A stretch of 64,000 nucleotides of DNA from Edaphovirga cremea (lineage in GTDB: Bacteria > Pseudomonadota > Gammaproteobacteria > Enterobacterales > Enterobacteriaceae), in assembly GCF_003332275.1 (NCBI RefSeq), contig NZ_QOVA01000017.1, positions 1-64,000 on the forward strand, read 5' to 3'. The translations under genes and the position numbers were made by a program. The notes beneath the pieces are model-generated. The model did not search any database. It saw only the letters and a list, made by a program, of their open reading frames with translations, and was not told where the DNA came from. Each line of letters starts with the position of its first letter. Position 1 is the stretch's first letter. Below are positions 1 through 10,642 of this stretch, one piece after another.

Positions 1-92
1 GTCGGGAACGGATTTGAGCAGCGCATGGCGCTGACCCGAAGGGCGCAGGGCAGGAGCCCGGCGTAAACTGCCAGGCATCAAACAAAGTAAAG
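1..92 (+). other. Spacer downstream of an rRNA operon, between tandem terminators
   Basis: The segment matches the stretch that follows the first terminator of E. coli rrn operons: it contains CGGATTTGA, GGCAGGA, and a second copy of the 5S-like 3' end AACTGCCAGGCATCAAA at about 66-82. The rRNA genes themselves lie to the left, outside the window. An rRNA operon next to kgtP matches E. coli rrnG. No intact 5S gene is present here. Confidence 0.75.
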
Positions 93-121
93 AACCTCAG
101 TCGAAAGACTGGGGTTTTTTG
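93..121 (+). terminator. Rho-independent terminator, second rrn terminator (T2-like)
   Basis: The stem CCTCAGTC / GACTGGGG (one G-T pair) closes a GAAA loop and is followed by six T residues. It lies directly after the 5S-like AACTGCCAGGCATC copy, as in the tandem terminators of enterobacterial rrn operons. Confidence 0.9.
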
Positions 122-399
122 CTTTATGGGTATTCACTACTCCAAGTATCCATTTATCTGGCAGGAACGGATTATATATATCAGAATTTTAATAATAACG
201 AAGAGTTTCTATTTTGTAGCGACCAATAATTTTTTCAATATTGTTGCAGAGTTATTTCTGAATATTCCGCACTTCATCACAAACTTATCTTCCCATGAGC
301 CAATGTTTGGTTGTCTATTTCGCGTACTATCAAAACTGCTGCTTAAATTAATGAGCGATCTTGGTATCTGAATAGTTGGCTTATGGGAGATAAAAATAG

Positions 400-1704
400 A
401 TGACAATTTCTACACCTGCTCCGGAATTTGATGCATCAGCTGAGGTAATAGACAAGAAAAAGCGGATCTTTGCTATTGTAGGTGCATCGTCAGGAAATCT
501 GGTGGAGTGGTTTGATTTTTATGTGTACTCATTCTGCTCACTCTATTTCGCGGCAACATTTTTTCCACATGGAAATACCACAACACAACTATTGCAGACT
601 GCCGGTGTATTTGCCGCCGGATTTCTTATGCGCCCTATTGGTGGTTGGTTATTTGGATATATTGCGGACAAGCATGGCCGCAAAAACTCAATGATGATCT
701 CCGTATGCATGATGTGTTTCGGTTCATTGGTGATTGCCTGCTTACCGGGATATGCCACGATCGGCTATTGGGCTCCGGTTCTATTATTGCTTGCGAGACT
801 GTTTCAAGGGCTATCTGTCGGTGGAGAATATGGTACCAGTGCGACTTATATGAGTGAGGTCGCAATAGCAGGAAGAAGGGGATTCTATGCCTCATTCCAA
901 TATGTCACCTTGATAGGCGGTCAATTACTGGCATTATTGGTAGTGGTTGGATTGCAACAAATTCTTACTGACGGAGAATTAAAGGCATGGGGATGGCGTA
1001 TACCTTTTGCTATGGGAGCCATATTGGCGATCGTTGCACTTTACTTGCGTCGTTCTCTGAATGAAACCTCAGATAAGAAAACTCGCGAACATAAAGATGC
1101 GGGATCGCTTGCAGGGCTGTGGAAACATCGCCGGGCCTTTATTATGGTGCTGGGGTTTACCGCAGGGGGGTCATTGTGTTTTTACACCTTTACGACCTAC
1201 ATGCAAAAATATCTGGTTAATACTGCGGGGATGGATACCAGAACAGCCAGCGTGATTATGACTCTGGCCCTCTTTGTCTTTATGTTGATGCAGCCTATTG
1301 TTGGTGCACTCTCCGACAAAATTGGCCGACGAAATTCAATGTTATTGTTTGGCGGTTTGGCGACGTTTTTGACCATGCCAATTCTTTATACGCTGAAGGA
1401 TGTAACGAGTCCGTATCTGGCGTTTGCATTGATTATTGGGGCACTGCTGATTGTCAGTTTTTATACCGCTATCAGTGGATTACTTAAGGCGGAGATGTTT
1501 CCCGCACAGGTTAGGGCATTAGGCGTGGGATTGTCATATGCAGTGGCCAACGCCATATTCGGTGGTTCTGCAGAATTTGTTGCTCTCTCGTTCAAATCAT
1601 GGGGAATAGAAAATGTCTTCTTCTGGTATGTATCAGGTATGGCACTATTAGCGTTTATTGTCTCATTGATGCTGCACTCGAAAGGAAAAGAGATTCAGCT
1701 CTGA
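400..1704 (+). CDS. kgtP: Alpha-ketoglutarate permease KgtP
   Basis: Major facilitator superfamily proton symporter of the inner membrane for uptake of 2-oxoglutarate. The 434-residue product is close to the 432 residues of E. coli KgtP and is near-identical over long stretches, for example [19 protein letters not shown] near residue 30, RPIGGWLFG near residue 80 and [18 protein letters not shown] near residue 135. The family loop motif after the second membrane segment (ADKHGRK) and its second-half copy (SDKIGRR) are both present, fitting a 12-helix fold. GGGAG precedes the ATG. It stands alone downstream of the rrn terminators, as in E. coli. Confidence 0.97.
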   Translation: MTISTPAPEFDASAEVIDKKKRIFAIVGASSGNLVEWFDFYVYSFCSLYFAATFFPHGNTTTQLLQTAGVFAAGFLMRPIGGWLFGYIADKHGRKNSMMISVCMMCFGSLVIACLPGYATIGYWAPVLLLLARLFQGLSVGGEYGTSATYMSEVAIAGRRGFYASFQYVTLIGGQLLALLVVVGLQQILTDGELKAWGWRIPFAMGAILAIVALYLRRSLNETSDKKTREHKDAGSLAGLWKHRRAFIMVLGFTAGGSLCFYTFTTYMQKYLVNTAGMDTRTASVIMTLALFVFMLMQPIVGALSDKIGRRNSMLLFGGLATFLTMPILYTLKDVTSPYLAFALIIGALLIVSFYTAISGLLKAEMFPAQVRALGVGLSYAVANAIFGGSAEFVALSFKSWGIENVFFWYVSGMALLAFIVSLMLHSKGKEIQL

Positions 1705-1744
1705 CAATTAATAACGGGTGCCTGGCTGATCACCGGCACCCCTA

Positions 1745-2086
1745 CTATTTCGCCGCTTGATAAAGTCCATAACCCGTTGCTGCACCAGCAACATTCCAGG
1801 CAAAATCTTTCCAACTCCACCCAGTTCCATCTTGGCGACTATCCCATAACTCTTTACCTGCCCCAAGGCTGATGGCAAACAGCAAACCAAAGGATCGACT
1901 TTGTGCGGATGACATATTTTGTCGTTCAGCATAGGCAGTACCAGCCGCAGCCAATACCGCGGATCCAACAAAGTGCTGAGCTTTGTCTTTGCCTGTCCAA
2001 CGGTCTTGGGCCAAATGTGTACAGCCAGAGCAGGTCAGGAATAATATCGTAATAAGTGTTGTGCGCAGAGCAGTTCTGACAAACAT
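1745..2086 (-). CDS. yfiM: YfiM family putative lipoprotein
   Basis: Small (113 aa) envelope protein of unknown function in the YfiM/DUF2279 family. An N-terminal hydrophobic segment ends in a Cys-Ser-Gly-Cys stretch at about residues 19-22 that could act as a lipoprotein signal, followed by a conserved [11 protein letters not shown]-type motif near residue 35 and GAGKELWD near residue 75. It converges with kgtP and lies downstream of pssA, the same neighbourhood as in E. coli. The lipobox is not ideal, so lipidation is an inference. Confidence 0.85.
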   Translation of the reverse strand: MFVRTALRTTLITILFLTCSGCTHLAQDRWTGKDKAQHFVGSAVLAAAGTAYAERQNMSSAQSRSFGLLFAISLGAGKELWDSRQDGTGWSWKDFAWNVAGAATGYGLYQAAK

Positions 2087-2104
2087 AGAGCTATCCCATA
2101 ATAC

Positions 2105-2150
2105 AAAAGCCCGTGGAGTTGAATCACTCCCCGTAAAGTGTCGGGCTTTC
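2105..2150 (-). terminator. Terminator downstream of pssA
   Basis: Read on the minus strand, AAAGCCCG pairs with CGGGCTTT across a long partly paired loop and is followed by T-rich sequence. It lies between the pssA stop and the yfiM start, so yfiM probably has its own promoter or depends on read-through. Confidence 0.6.
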
Positions 2151-2163
2151 TTAGTATAGCGAA

Positions 2164-3519
2164 CTACAGGATCCTGCTGATCAACCGGTCAATACGGATA
2201 CGTCGCAGACGGCGTATCAGCTTGCGAACTTTAACAGGGTACTGTTGGATGCTTTCTAATTCGAGATAATGGTTCACTACCAATGTATGGCGGCGAATAG
2301 TTTCCAACTCTCTGGCCCGCTGCTCTTGCATCTCTTGCTGAGGGTCATGGATCAGAATGGCATTTTCAAGATCGAGACGCCATGCGCGAGGATTAAGGTT
2401 ATTGCCTGTAATTAATTGCCACTCGCTGTCAACCCAGATCCCTTTTAAATGGTAGCTGTTATCGCCATCTTTCCACAGTCGGACAATAAGCTGACCGCTG
2501 TCGACAAAACGCTGCAACCGGCTGAGAAAACGACGTAAGTTAATTTCATAAAGGTAAGGGAGCGCACCTATTATCTTGAATGGCTGGTCTTCAGGAATAT
2601 AGAAGTCGTTGGCAGTTTTATCGCCGACAATAATTTCGACCTGCTTACCCTGACGCAACAATGAAATTATATTGCGCACCAGTAATGCTGGCAGATTGAA
2701 ATAAGGTGTGCAGAGAGTCAGTTTTTCTTCAGCACAGGCCATCAGGTGATAAATGGTCTTATTTAGAACACTCTGTTTCCCCAAACCTACCAACGGTGTA
2801 ACAGCCAACTGTTCATTGGAGGCATTACCATCAAAATGGTAACCCGCACTGCGGAGCGCTTGGCGAAATTGACGAGTTTCGTTTTTGATCTCGGGGCTTT
2901 TTGGGCGATCGCTACGATCGAGTCGCTGAACCGCACCCGCTGTCAGGATATGCTTTTTTATGTAGCCGACCATCGTTTCTACCAGCGGCGTATTACGGAT
3001 TAGCTGGTAACGATCGTATCGATATTTGTCATGCTGATGCAGGTAAACATCATTCACGCTGGCACCGGTATAAATCACGGTATCATCAACGATAAACCCT
3101 TTGAGATGCAAAACACCCAAAGCTTCCCGGGTATTTACCGGCACACCATAAACGGGTATTGATTGCTGTGAATGCTTGGCTGCCATATCACAATACCAAT
3201 CCGCATTGGTGTTCTCTGCCGCTGCACCAATGCGCCCGCGTTGAGCGCGGTGCCAGTCAACCAGCACGCAGATCTCAAGTTCAGGGCGCTGTTGTTGGGC
3301 GGAATATAAGGCAGAAAGCACATCACGGCCTGCGTCATCATGTTCCAGATACAGTGCGACAACATAGATGCGGCGCTCGGCACGGCCAATGGCTGCCAAC
3401 AGCGCTGTACGGAAATCCTCCGGGGAAAACAGCGTCTGGACATCACCAACCGTTTGGGGGAGTTTAGGCAGTTGTGCAAGGTGTTGTTGATGTTTATTTC
3501 GTTTAAATTTTGACAACAT
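2164..3519 (-). CDS. pssA: CDP-diacylglycerol--serine O-phosphatidyltransferase PssA
   Basis: Makes phosphatidylserine from CDP-diacylglycerol and L-serine, the committed step to phosphatidylethanolamine. It is the Gram-negative, phospholipase-D-like type of PssA, peripherally bound to membrane and ribosomes. Two HxK motifs are visible: HLKGFIVDD near residue 138, and YHLKGIWVD in the C-terminal third. The C-terminus [23 protein letters not shown] is the basic tail typical of this family. The ATG at 3519 gives 451 aa, the E. coli length; a GTG one codon upstream is unlikely to be used. Confidence 0.97.
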   Translation of the reverse strand: MLSKFKRNKHQQHLAQLPKLPQTVGDVQTLFSPEDFRTALLAAIGRAERRIYVVALYLEHDDAGRDVLSALYSAQQQRPELEICVLVDWHRAQRGRIGAAAENTNADWYCDMAAKHSQQSIPVYGVPVNTREALGVLHLKGFIVDDTVIYTGASVNDVYLHQHDKYRYDRYQLIRNTPLVETMVGYIKKHILTAGAVQRLDRSDRPKSPEIKNETRQFRQALRSAGYHFDGNASNEQLAVTPLVGLGKQSVLNKTIYHLMACAEEKLTLCTPYFNLPALLVRNIISLLRQGKQVEIIVGDKTANDFYIPEDQPFKIIGALPYLYEINLRRFLSRLQRFVDSGQLIVRLWKDGDNSYHLKGIWVDSEWQLITGNNLNPRAWRLDLENAILIHDPQQEMQEQRARELETIRRHTLVVNHYLELESIQQYPVKVRKLIRRLRRIRIDRLISRIL

Positions 3520-3673
3520 CACAGTGCGTTTCTTCTCTCTTCATGTGGTGGCGATAGCGCCATCGGCGAAAATAAATTAACCGTTGAATCGGTCGATAAT
3601 ACCATTACTGGCCACGATTGTGCGGAAGTTTTGCCTCAAATTGCCTTTGCTGACCTTCAGTTAGTGGTATTTG

Positions 3674-6334
3674 TCACGTATTCGGTGGCTGATTGAGAGG
3701 TCGCATCAGGTTGACGATACCGTCTTCCAGTTGGACATCTATTTCAAACCCAAGTTTTTTTGCCAGGGCAATCATGCCGCGATTATTGGGCATCGTGATC
3801 CCCGTTAAACGTATCAGTCCATGAGCGGTGGTGTAGCCAATCATTTTCTCCAGCAATCTTCGACCCAACCCCAACCCTTTCAGATCGGAGCGAACCAGGA
3901 CCGCAAACTCGGCATCGATGTTATCGGGGTCAGAAATGGCTCGGGTCACACCAATAATCTCACTGGTATTCCCCTGACGCCTGATCGCCACAAAGGCCAT
4001 TTCTCGATCGTAGTCGATTTGCGTCATGTTCGCCAAATCCTCATGAGTAAACTCGTTGATCTCACTGAAATAGCGATAGTAGAGATCTTCTTTGGTCACT
4101 TTGGCAATGAACGCTTTAAGTTGGGGTTCATCCTCGGGCAGAATAGGGCGGAAAAGGCATTCGGAACCATCTTTCAGCGTGATCTTCTCTTCCAGTTGTT
4201 GCGGGTATGGGCGAATAGAGAGCCTCGCCTGCGGGTCACCGCTGAATGGTGCTATTTGCATAGAGACATCGAGCAAACTGAACTCGCTGCCAGATGCCAA
4301 GAGAGGATGAATATCAAGTCGGATTATTTCCGGGCAGTCGAGAATCAGATTGGAGACTTGCACAAGCACATGGCTGAGTGCGGGAATATCCAAAGGACGT
4401 AACGCACTCCTGCCGCGAATTTTTCCGCCTTTTACCGCCTGCATGATCAGATAGCGGGCCAGCGTCATGTTAAGTGGTGGCAACGCCACGGCTGCTTGGC
4501 TTTCTGGCCGCCATTCGACACCCCCTTCACCGAGCATAATCAACGGTCCAAACACGGCATCCTGTTCAACGGCAATACGTAATTCCTGCGCACCGGCACG
4601 GTTTGCCATGCTTTGTACCAGCAAACCATGAATACGCGCCTGGGGATAAGTTCGTTTGACGCGATCGAATATGGCTTCTGCGGCTCTCTGCACTTCTGTT
4701 GCCGTTCGCAGATAGAGCATGACGCCCTGAATCTCGGATTTATGTGCAATATCCGGTGAACGTAATTTCAATGCAACAGGGTAGCCAATTTCTTCGGCAA
4801 TATGGACAGCTTCCGCGCTGTCATTCGCGATCCAGGTCGGCAGGGTATTCAATCCATATGCCTGTAAGATTGCCCGAACCTCGTGGGTATCAAGATGCGT
4901 CGCGCCCTCGGCCAGCGCCTGATGAATCAATTTGTGCGCATGGGCGGTATCGGCATGCAACTCGGCGGGAAGGGCCGGGGTTTCCATCAACTGTTTCTGG
5001 TTGCGTCGGTACTCCACCATATGCATGAACGCGGTGACTGCCCCTTCAGGCGTGCGATAGGTAGGGATTCCAGCCTCCGTAAAGAGACGGCGAGCCTCCT
5101 GAGATGAATATTCGCCACACCAGTTGGTAAGAAGCGTGATCCTTTTACCGCGCGGATGCTGATGAACGGCATGGATAATTGTTTTGGCAGCATCAGTCGC
5201 CAGAGCTGCTGCGCTGGGGGCGTGGATGATCAGCAGCGCATCATAATCATTGCTATCCAGTAGGGGACCCAGTGCGGCCTTATAGCGTTCTGGCGTGGCA
5301 TCGTCGCGTAAGTCGAGTGGATTTCTGACATGGATCACGTCAGACAACGCGGTTTGCAGCGCTGAAGTCGTTTCGGCAGAAAGCGTGGCCAGCTTACCGT
5401 TCCTGCGAACCAATTCATCCAGGGACATGGCCGCAGGTGCTGCGCCGTTGCTGACAATCAACAGTTTATCGCCCCGCAGCGGGTGCATATGGCTCAGGGT
5501 TTCGACGGCGGAAAACAGTTCATGCGTGTCTTGTACGCGTAACAGGCCAGCACGCTGAATGGCGGCATCATACGCAGCATCAAGGCCTTGCTCGCTATTG
5601 AGCAATTGCTGAGCCAAAGGTGTGCGGCCACTTTTGATCACCAGAATAGGCTTATTACGGGAGGCACTCCGTGATGCAGACATGAATCGACGGGCATCGT
5701 TGAGATGTTCAAGGTAAAGCAGGATAGCACTGGTTTTCCCATCGCGTGCCAGGAAATCGAGAAGATCGTCGACATCAATATCCAGGGTGTCGCCCAATGA
5801 AATAAAGTAGGAAAAGCCAACGGAACGCTGCTGTGCCCAGTCAAGAATGGTATTGGCCACGGCTGCAGATTGCGAGATAAATGCCAATTTACCTTTCTGA
5901 ATGGGGACGGGCGAGAAACTGGCATTCAGCCCTTGCCAGGGTGCCAGCAGGCCAAGACTATTGGGTCCCAGAAGGCGCATATGGAAACGTTGCGCGCAGG
6001 CCTTGAGTTCAGCAAGTTGCTGCGGAAGTGACGACAGAACGATAGCGGTTTTACAGCCTCGCGCTCCGAGCTCTTCGAGTAAAAGCAGATTACGTTCCGC
6101 GCGGACACAAAGCACGGCCAAATCCGGTGTAAAGGGTAAGCTGCCAACATCAGGGTATGCAAGAACACCGCAAACAGCTTTGTAGCGAGGCGTCACCGGC
6201 ATTATTGGGCCGCTAAATCCTCCGGCCATCAGGTTGCGCATCATCAGATTGCCTGCTCGCCCCGTTTTTTCGGATGCCCCGATAACGGCTATCGAATTTG
6301 GACGTAACAGGGCTTCTAATCCACGTTGGCTCAT
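3674..6334 (-). CDS. pat: Protein lysine acetyltransferase Pat (YfiQ/PatZ)
   Basis: Acetylates lysines of metabolic enzymes such as acetyl-CoA synthetase using acetyl-CoA. The 886-residue length matches E. coli YfiQ. The N-terminal two thirds resemble NDP-forming acyl-CoA synthetases (a Rossmann-like start PNSIAVIGASEKTGRAGN near residue 13, and ATP-grasp-like sequence after residue 490). The C-terminal roughly 160 residues are a GNAT acetyltransferase, with the acetyl-CoA loop LKGLGLGRRLLEKM near residue 825. It sits between pssA and tapT as in E. coli. Regulation by catabolite repression is known in E. coli but not shown here. Confidence 0.95.
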   Translation of the reverse strand: MSQRGLEALLRPNSIAVIGASEKTGRAGNLMMRNLMAGGFSGPIMPVTPRYKAVCGVLAYPDVGSLPFTPDLAVLCVRAERNLLLLEELGARGCKTAIVLSSLPQQLAELKACAQRFHMRLLGPNSLGLLAPWQGLNASFSPVPIQKGKLAFISQSAAVANTILDWAQQRSVGFSYFISLGDTLDIDVDDLLDFLARDGKTSAILLYLEHLNDARRFMSASRSASRNKPILVIKSGRTPLAQQLLNSEQGLDAAYDAAIQRAGLLRVQDTHELFSAVETLSHMHPLRGDKLLIVSNGAAPAAMSLDELVRRNGKLATLSAETTSALQTALSDVIHVRNPLDLRDDATPERYKAALGPLLDSNDYDALLIIHAPSAAALATDAAKTIIHAVHQHPRGKRITLLTNWCGEYSSQEARRLFTEAGIPTYRTPEGAVTAFMHMVEYRRNQKQLMETPALPAELHADTAHAHKLIHQALAEGATHLDTHEVRAILQAYGLNTLPTWIANDSAEAVHIAEEIGYPVALKLRSPDIAHKSEIQGVMLYLRTATEVQRAAEAIFDRVKRTYPQARIHGLLVQSMANRAGAQELRIAVEQDAVFGPLIMLGEGGVEWRPESQAAVALPPLNMTLARYLIMQAVKGGKIRGRSALRPLDIPALSHVLVQVSNLILDCPEIIRLDIHPLLASGSEFSLLDVSMQIAPFSGDPQARLSIRPYPQQLEEKITLKDGSECLFRPILPEDEPQLKAFIAKVTKEDLYYRYFSEINEFTHEDLANMTQIDYDREMAFVAIRRQGNTSEIIGVTRAISDPDNIDAEFAVLVRSDLKGLGLGRRLLEKMIGYTTAHGLIRLTGITMPNNRGMIALAKKLGFEIDVQLEDGIVNLMRPLNQPPNT

Positions 6335-6405
6335 CTGCAGCTCCCAGCTCCATACCCTTCGGACTTTGGGTAAATGATTATTATCAATAGCTGAGTTTAC
6401 GCGTT

Positions 6406-7101
6406 TTATTGCTGTTCTGCTGTGACGGCCTCCACCGGACGATGAGGTTTTCCCGCCAGATACTTTTCGCGGAACAGATGGAAATGCTGGGTCAATTGGA
6501 GGGATGCCGAGCGATCGCCGACCTGTTGCAGCAACGCCGCTGCCACTTCCGCAGTACAGTGTTGTTCAGCACGCGATGCTTCGCGCAACTGATAACGCGA
6601 GAGGGTGTCGACGTTGAGGGAAAACAGCGGAAAGTGATTGAGGTAGGGGCTTTTGCGAAACATTTTGCTCGCCTCGGACCACGTACCATCCAGCATGATA
6701 AACAACGGGGGTTTGCTGCCGTTTGGAATCTGATTGAATACTTGCCGCCCTGGTTCCGCGTAGGACTCAGGAAACACGACATAAGGCTGGCGAGCAGGAT
6801 CGTTTATGGCGTCGATCAAATTTGGATCGACTTCCGTGCGTGACCAAAGAAATGCCTGCGTGTCTGGCAGAATGTCAGCAATCAGCCGTCCTGTATTACT
6901 CGGTTTCAATGGTTCGGTGTCAAACATGACCAGACAAAAACGGCTGGTGGCCTGCTGCGGTTGTATGGAATCACAAATGCAATTCCTGACCGGCAGCAAG
7001 CATGTCTGACAGCGTAATGTTCGACTGCCGCGCGCGTTGAAAGGGCGGGTAGAGAGAGCCAGGCGCTGTTGGCGCAGGCGTAGCACGGCGTTGTCTGGCA
7101 T
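6406..7101 (-). CDS. tapT: tRNA-uridine aminocarboxypropyltransferase TapT (YfiP, DTW domain)
   Basis: Transfers the 3-amino-3-carboxypropyl group from S-adenosylmethionine to U47 of tRNAs to make acp3U. The protein carries a Cys-rich N-terminal motif (CQTCLLPVRNCIC) and the defining DTW-domain signature LDGTWSEA in the middle; FDTEPLKPSNTGRLIADILPD is nearly identical to E. coli YfiP. The ATG at 7101 gives 231 aa, closest to the E. coli 232, with GGA eight bases upstream. In-frame starts at 7107 and 7119 would add two or six residues and cannot be excluded. Confidence 0.9.
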   Translation of the reverse strand: MPDNAVLRLRQQRLALSTRPFNARGSRTLRCQTCLLPVRNCICDSIQPQQATSRFCLVMFDTEPLKPSNTGRLIADILPDTQAFLWSRTEVDPNLIDAINDPARQPYVVFPESYAEPGRQVFNQIPNGSKPPLFIMLDGTWSEASKMFRKSPYLNHFPLFSLNVDTLSRYQLREASRAEQHCTAEVAAALLQQVGDRSASLQLTQHFHLFREKYLAGKPHRPVEAVTAEQQ

Positions 7102-7224
7102 AACCATTCCGAAAGGCAAAGAGCGTTATTCTAATCAACCCAGACAGGAAGCGATACCAACAAATCGCCCGTGATATATAAACTCTCACGGGCGATTAGC
7201 AGAGGCTTAAAGCAGATTAATGGT

Positions 7225-7644
7225 TTAAACTAACTCATTGAGCCAGTTATCAAACGACGCTTTAGGGACGGCTCCGCTCAGCATATCGACCATATTGCCT
7301 TTATGGAACACCATAATGGTTGGAATGCTTCGGATGCGAAAACGTGTACTAAGTTCTAGTTCGGCCTCAGTATTTACTTTTACAAAACGAATTTTGCCTG
7401 CTCGTTCTTCAGCGACATCTTCAAAAATTGGGGCGAAATTCACACACGGACCGCACCAGGGTGCCCAGAAGTCGATGACAACGGGCAGATCGTCCTGGAG
7501 TAATTTATCCAGAGTGGCCACCGTAGCGTGAGTAACTTCACCGTCAAACAGTGAATGACCGCAACGGCCACATTTGGCACCGTCGTCGATTCGATCTTCA
7601 GGCAGTCGATTTGTTGCCTGACAAGATGTACATACCGTATTCAT
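7225..7644 (-). CDS. trxC: Thioredoxin 2 (TrxC)
   Basis: Cytoplasmic protein disulfide reductase used in oxidative stress. The N-terminal zinc module has CxxC pairs at residues 5/8 and 25/28, and the thioredoxin domain has WAPWCGPC with active cysteines 64 and 67. The cis-proline region IRSIPTIM is present. The frame stays open upstream, but the ATG at 7644 gives 139 aa, exactly the E. coli length, and GAGG lies seven bases ahead. In E. coli it is OxyR-regulated; I did not identify an OxyR site here. Confidence 0.97.
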   Translation of the reverse strand: MNTVCTSCQATNRLPEDRIDDGAKCGRCGHSLFDGEVTHATVATLDKLLQDDLPVVIDFWAPWCGPCVNFAPIFEDVAEERAGKIRFVKVNTEAELELSTRFRIRSIPTIMVFHKGNMVDMLSGAVPKASFDNWLNELV

Positions 7645-7882
7645 ATATGAGCCTCGATTACCAAGATTAATAAGCGTCAACAAGCAACCGGTGACCCATT
7701 TGCTCTGATAAAAGGCGGGTTGTTGCTCTGGTGTTATTAAGTATGGGTAGTAGTGATGAAATGAACAAAATGGTTTGCTCAATGAATGCGATAGTTTTTA
7801 GCTTTTAGCGCGAAGCAAGTGGCTTACGAGACCCACTTCAGGTAATCTTCGCGCCCAGCGCGTAGGTAGGTGGAGAAGAGAT

Positions 7883-9001
7883 ATGAACGATTCATTCAGT
7901 GGCAAGAACGGCAAAGTCAAAGTGATGTACGTCCGCAGCGACGACGATGGCGATAATCGTAGTAACAACAAGCGTCCCGCGGGAAAAGGTCGTCCTGGTG
8001 AGAATAACCGTCGGGACAGTGCCCGTCCGGATGATTCCCGACGTAATGAGCGCCGCGGCAGTGACTCACGCAACACCGACAGCCGTCGCAGCGACAATAA
8101 TCGTCCGCGCAATCCTTCACGTTCTGACGATCGCCCAGCGCGTTCAGATGACCGGGAGGGGCCATATTCACCATGGAAAACGGTTTCACGTGCTCCCAAT
8201 GATGAAGCTGTGCCTGATCATGGTGGCATTACGGGTAAAAGCTTTATCGATCCTGAACAGTTGCGTCGCCAACGTGCGGAAGAGACCCGCGTGTATGGTG
8301 AGAATGCCTGTCAGGCGCTTTTTACCAGCCGCCCGGACTCGATAGTTCGCGCATGGTTTGTACAGTCCGTTACGCCACGTTTTCGTGAAGCGCTGCGTTG
8401 GATGGCCGCAAATCGCAAAGCCTACCATGTCGTGGAAGAAGAAGAACTGACCAAGGCTTCGGGCACTGAGCATCACGGTGGCGTTTGCTTCCTGATCAAA
8501 AAACGTCAGGGATTGCAGGCTGAAACCTATCTGGAAAATGCCCCCGCAAAAGATTGTGTATTGGCATTGGAAGATGTCGGTAATCCGCACAACCTGGGTG
8601 GCATCATGCGTACCTGTGCCCACTTTGGCATTAACGGCCTGTTAGTTCAGGATCCGGCGTTGCTTGAGTCCGGTGCTGCAGTTCGTACCGCAGAGGGTGG
8701 CGCGGAACATATCAAGGCCATTAACGCAGATGACTTCCTCAGCGTATTGGATACCTTCCGTCGCGCCGGTTACACCATTGTGACCACGTCCAGCCATAAA
8801 GGTACCCCTCTGGCAAAGGCACAACTGCCAGCAAAAATGGTACTGGTGTTGGGTCAGGAGCGTGATGGTCTGACTGACAGCGCATGGCAGCAAGGTGATT
8901 TAAGTATTTCGATCGGCGGAACAGGCAAAGTGGAAAGTCTGAACGTTTCCGTAGCGACAGGTATTTTACTGGGTGAATGGTGGCGTCAGAATCAGGCCTA
9001 G
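7883..9001 (+). CDS. yfiF: SpoU/TrmH-family RNA methyltransferase YfiF
   Basis: Putative ribose 2'-O-methyltransferase whose RNA target is not established. The C-terminal SPOUT domain has the three usual motifs: NLGGIMRTC near residue 235, [10 protein letters not shown] near residue 315 and [10 protein letters not shown] near residue 350. Before it comes a substrate-binding-like domain ([11 protein letters not shown] near residue 138). Residues about 20-95 are an Arg/Asp/Asn/Ser-rich low-complexity stretch, probably disordered and RNA-binding, making the protein 372 aa against 345 in E. coli. It is divergent from trxC, with 238 bp between them. Confidence 0.92.
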   Translation: MNDSFSGKNGKVKVMYVRSDDDGDNRSNNKRPAGKGRPGENNRRDSARPDDSRRNERRGSDSRNTDSRRSDNNRPRNPSRSDDRPARSDDREGPYSPWKTVSRAPNDEAVPDHGGITGKSFIDPEQLRRQRAEETRVYGENACQALFTSRPDSIVRAWFVQSVTPRFREALRWMAANRKAYHVVEEEELTKASGTEHHGGVCFLIKKRQGLQAETYLENAPAKDCVLALEDVGNPHNLGGIMRTCAHFGINGLLVQDPALLESGAAVRTAEGGAEHIKAINADDFLSVLDTFRRAGYTIVTTSSHKGTPLAKAQLPAKMVLVLGQERDGLTDSAWQQGDLSISIGGTGKVESLNVSVATGILLGEWWRQNQA

Positions 9002-9028
9002 TCGCCGTCTGACCCTGCTGGATAAATG

Positions 9029-9060
9029 AAACCGGGCGCTGAAAGGCACCCGGTTTTTTT
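9029..9060 (+). terminator. Terminator downstream of yfiF
   Basis: ACCGGG pairs with CCCGGT around a short partly paired loop and is followed by seven T residues. It lies between the convergent ends of yfiF and emrB. Confidence 0.88.
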
Positions 9061-9088
9061 ACGACGATTTTCCTGCAGCGGCATTTCG

Positions 9089-10642
9089 CTAGTGGGCACC
9101 GCCACCGCCACCGGTACTAAATGGTGGACGGGCAAACCACACCAACACCAGCATGAGCAGGAAGACGCCCGCTGCAGCCCAGAATATCTCATTGGCAGAG
9201 ATAATCAGTCCCTGGTTGGTTATCTGTTGAGCAAGATAGCCTGACGCCTGCTGCTGACTCATTCCTAACTGTTCCAGTTGCCGGTAGGTTTCCTGCGCAA
9301 TAGGATTGAACGGGTTCACCGATTCTGTCAGTTGTGCATGATGCAGAGCTTCCCGGCTGGTCCACATGGTGGTGGTGATTGATGTACCAATCGATCCCGC
9401 CAGCGTTCGGGTAAAGTTTGACAAACTCGATGCCGCAGCCAAACGCTCAGGTGGCAGACCCGAAAGCGTAATGGTGGTCAGAGGCATAAAGAAGCAAGCG
9501 ATCGCGAAGCCCTGTATGAACTGTGGCCAGGCTGACGCGCCGAAATCCATACCGGGTTCAAACGTCCATGCGCGCCAATAGAAGCACACCGCATACATGA
9601 TAAAGCTGAAGGTAACCAGCCGTCGCATGTCCAGCTTATGGGCAAAACGACCAATGATTGGCGACAGGATCACCGGGATGATCCCGATCGGAGCTGAGGC
9701 GAGTCCCGCCCAGGTTGCGGTATACCCATAGACCTCCTGTAGCAGTTGCGGCAGCAAAACGATCGCACCGAAATACAGCATGTAAGCGAGGCTGATACAC
9801 AGGCACCCAATGGTAAAATTCCGCGATTTAAATAGCGAAAGATCGACAATGGGGTGGTCATCTGTCAGTTCCCAAACAATCAGGAATGACAGCGTCACCG
9901 CCGCCACCACCGCCAAGACTATAATCTCGCCAGAGTTGAACCAATCCAGTTCCTTGCCCCGATCCAGCATGATCTGCAAACTCCCGATACCTACAACCAG
10001 CAACACCAGTCCAATGGTATCGATAGGTCTGATCTCGGTCTTGGTTTCGCGTCCACGCAGGGTTTGCAATGCCAGCATAACCACGACGGCAGCAATGGGA
10101 ACGTTGATGAAGAAAATCCAGCCCCAATGGTAGTTATCGCTGATGTACCCGCCAAGAATTGGCCCACAGATTGGCGCGACGATTACCGTCATTGACCAAA
10201 GGGCCAAGGCAATACTTCGCTTGGCTGGTGGATAGTTATTCAGCAATAAACTTTGCGATAACGGGATCAGCGGACCTGCCACCACGCCTTGAATAACGCG
10301 GAAAAATATCAGCATTTCCAGACTGTTGGAGATACCACACAGCCAGGAGGCAATGGCAAACAGTACTGTAGACCACAGGAACAGCCGTACTTCCCCGATA
10401 CGCTTGGCCAACCAGCCAGTGATCGGAATAGAGATGGCGTTTGCGACCCCAAACGAAGTGATCACCCAGGTTCCCTGCGAGTTTGAAGCCCCCAGGTTAC
10501 CTGCAATAGTGGGGATCGCCACGTTTGCGATGGTTGAGTCGAGCACCTGCATGAAGGTTGCCAGCGCCAACGCCACAGTCATCCAGGCAAGTGGCGCACC
10601 CTCAAGCGGCTTCTTGACCACGCGATCCTCTTGAGCACTCAC
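9089..10642 (-). CDS. emrB: Multidrug efflux MFS permease EmrB
   Basis: Inner-membrane drug/proton antiporter with 14 transmembrane helices (DHA2 family) that exports hydrophobic compounds through EmrA and an outer-membrane channel. At 517 aa it is close to E. coli EmrB (512 aa), with the family motif LDSTIANVAIPTIAGNLG near residue 35, GPILGGYISD near residue 155 and a Gly-rich tail ending GGGGGAH. Its ATG overlaps the emrA stop by four bases (ATGA), implying translational coupling. Order on the minus strand is emrR, outer-membrane factor, emrA, emrB. Confidence 0.97.
   Translation of the reverse strand: MSAQEDRVVKKPLEGAPLAWMTVALALATFMQVLDSTIANVAIPTIAGNLGASNSQGTWVITSFGVANAISIPITGWLAKRIGEVRLFLWSTVLFAIASWLCGISNSLEMLIFFRVIQGVVAGPLIPLSQSLLLNNYPPAKRSIALALWSMTVIVAPICGPILGGYISDNYHWGWIFFINVPIAAVVVMLALQTLRGRETKTEIRPIDTIGLVLLVVGIGSLQIMLDRGKELDWFNSGEIIVLAVVAAVTLSFLIVWELTDDHPIVDLSLFKSRNFTIGCLCISLAYMLYFGAIVLLPQLLQEVYGYTATWAGLASAPIGIIPVILSPIIGRFAHKLDMRRLVTFSFIMYAVCFYWRAWTFEPGMDFGASAWPQFIQGFAIACFFMPLTTITLSGLPPERLAAASSLSNFTRTLAGSIGTSITTTMWTSREALHHAQLTESVNPFNPIAQETYRQLEQLGMSQQQASGYLAQQITNQGLIISANEIFWAAAGVFLLMLVLVWFARPPFSTGGGGGAH

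Noticed and set aside
1712-1742. Inverted repeat GGTGCC...GGCACC between kgtP and yfiM as a terminator
   Set aside because: The stem is good but no T-run follows on either strand; kept out of the terminator list.
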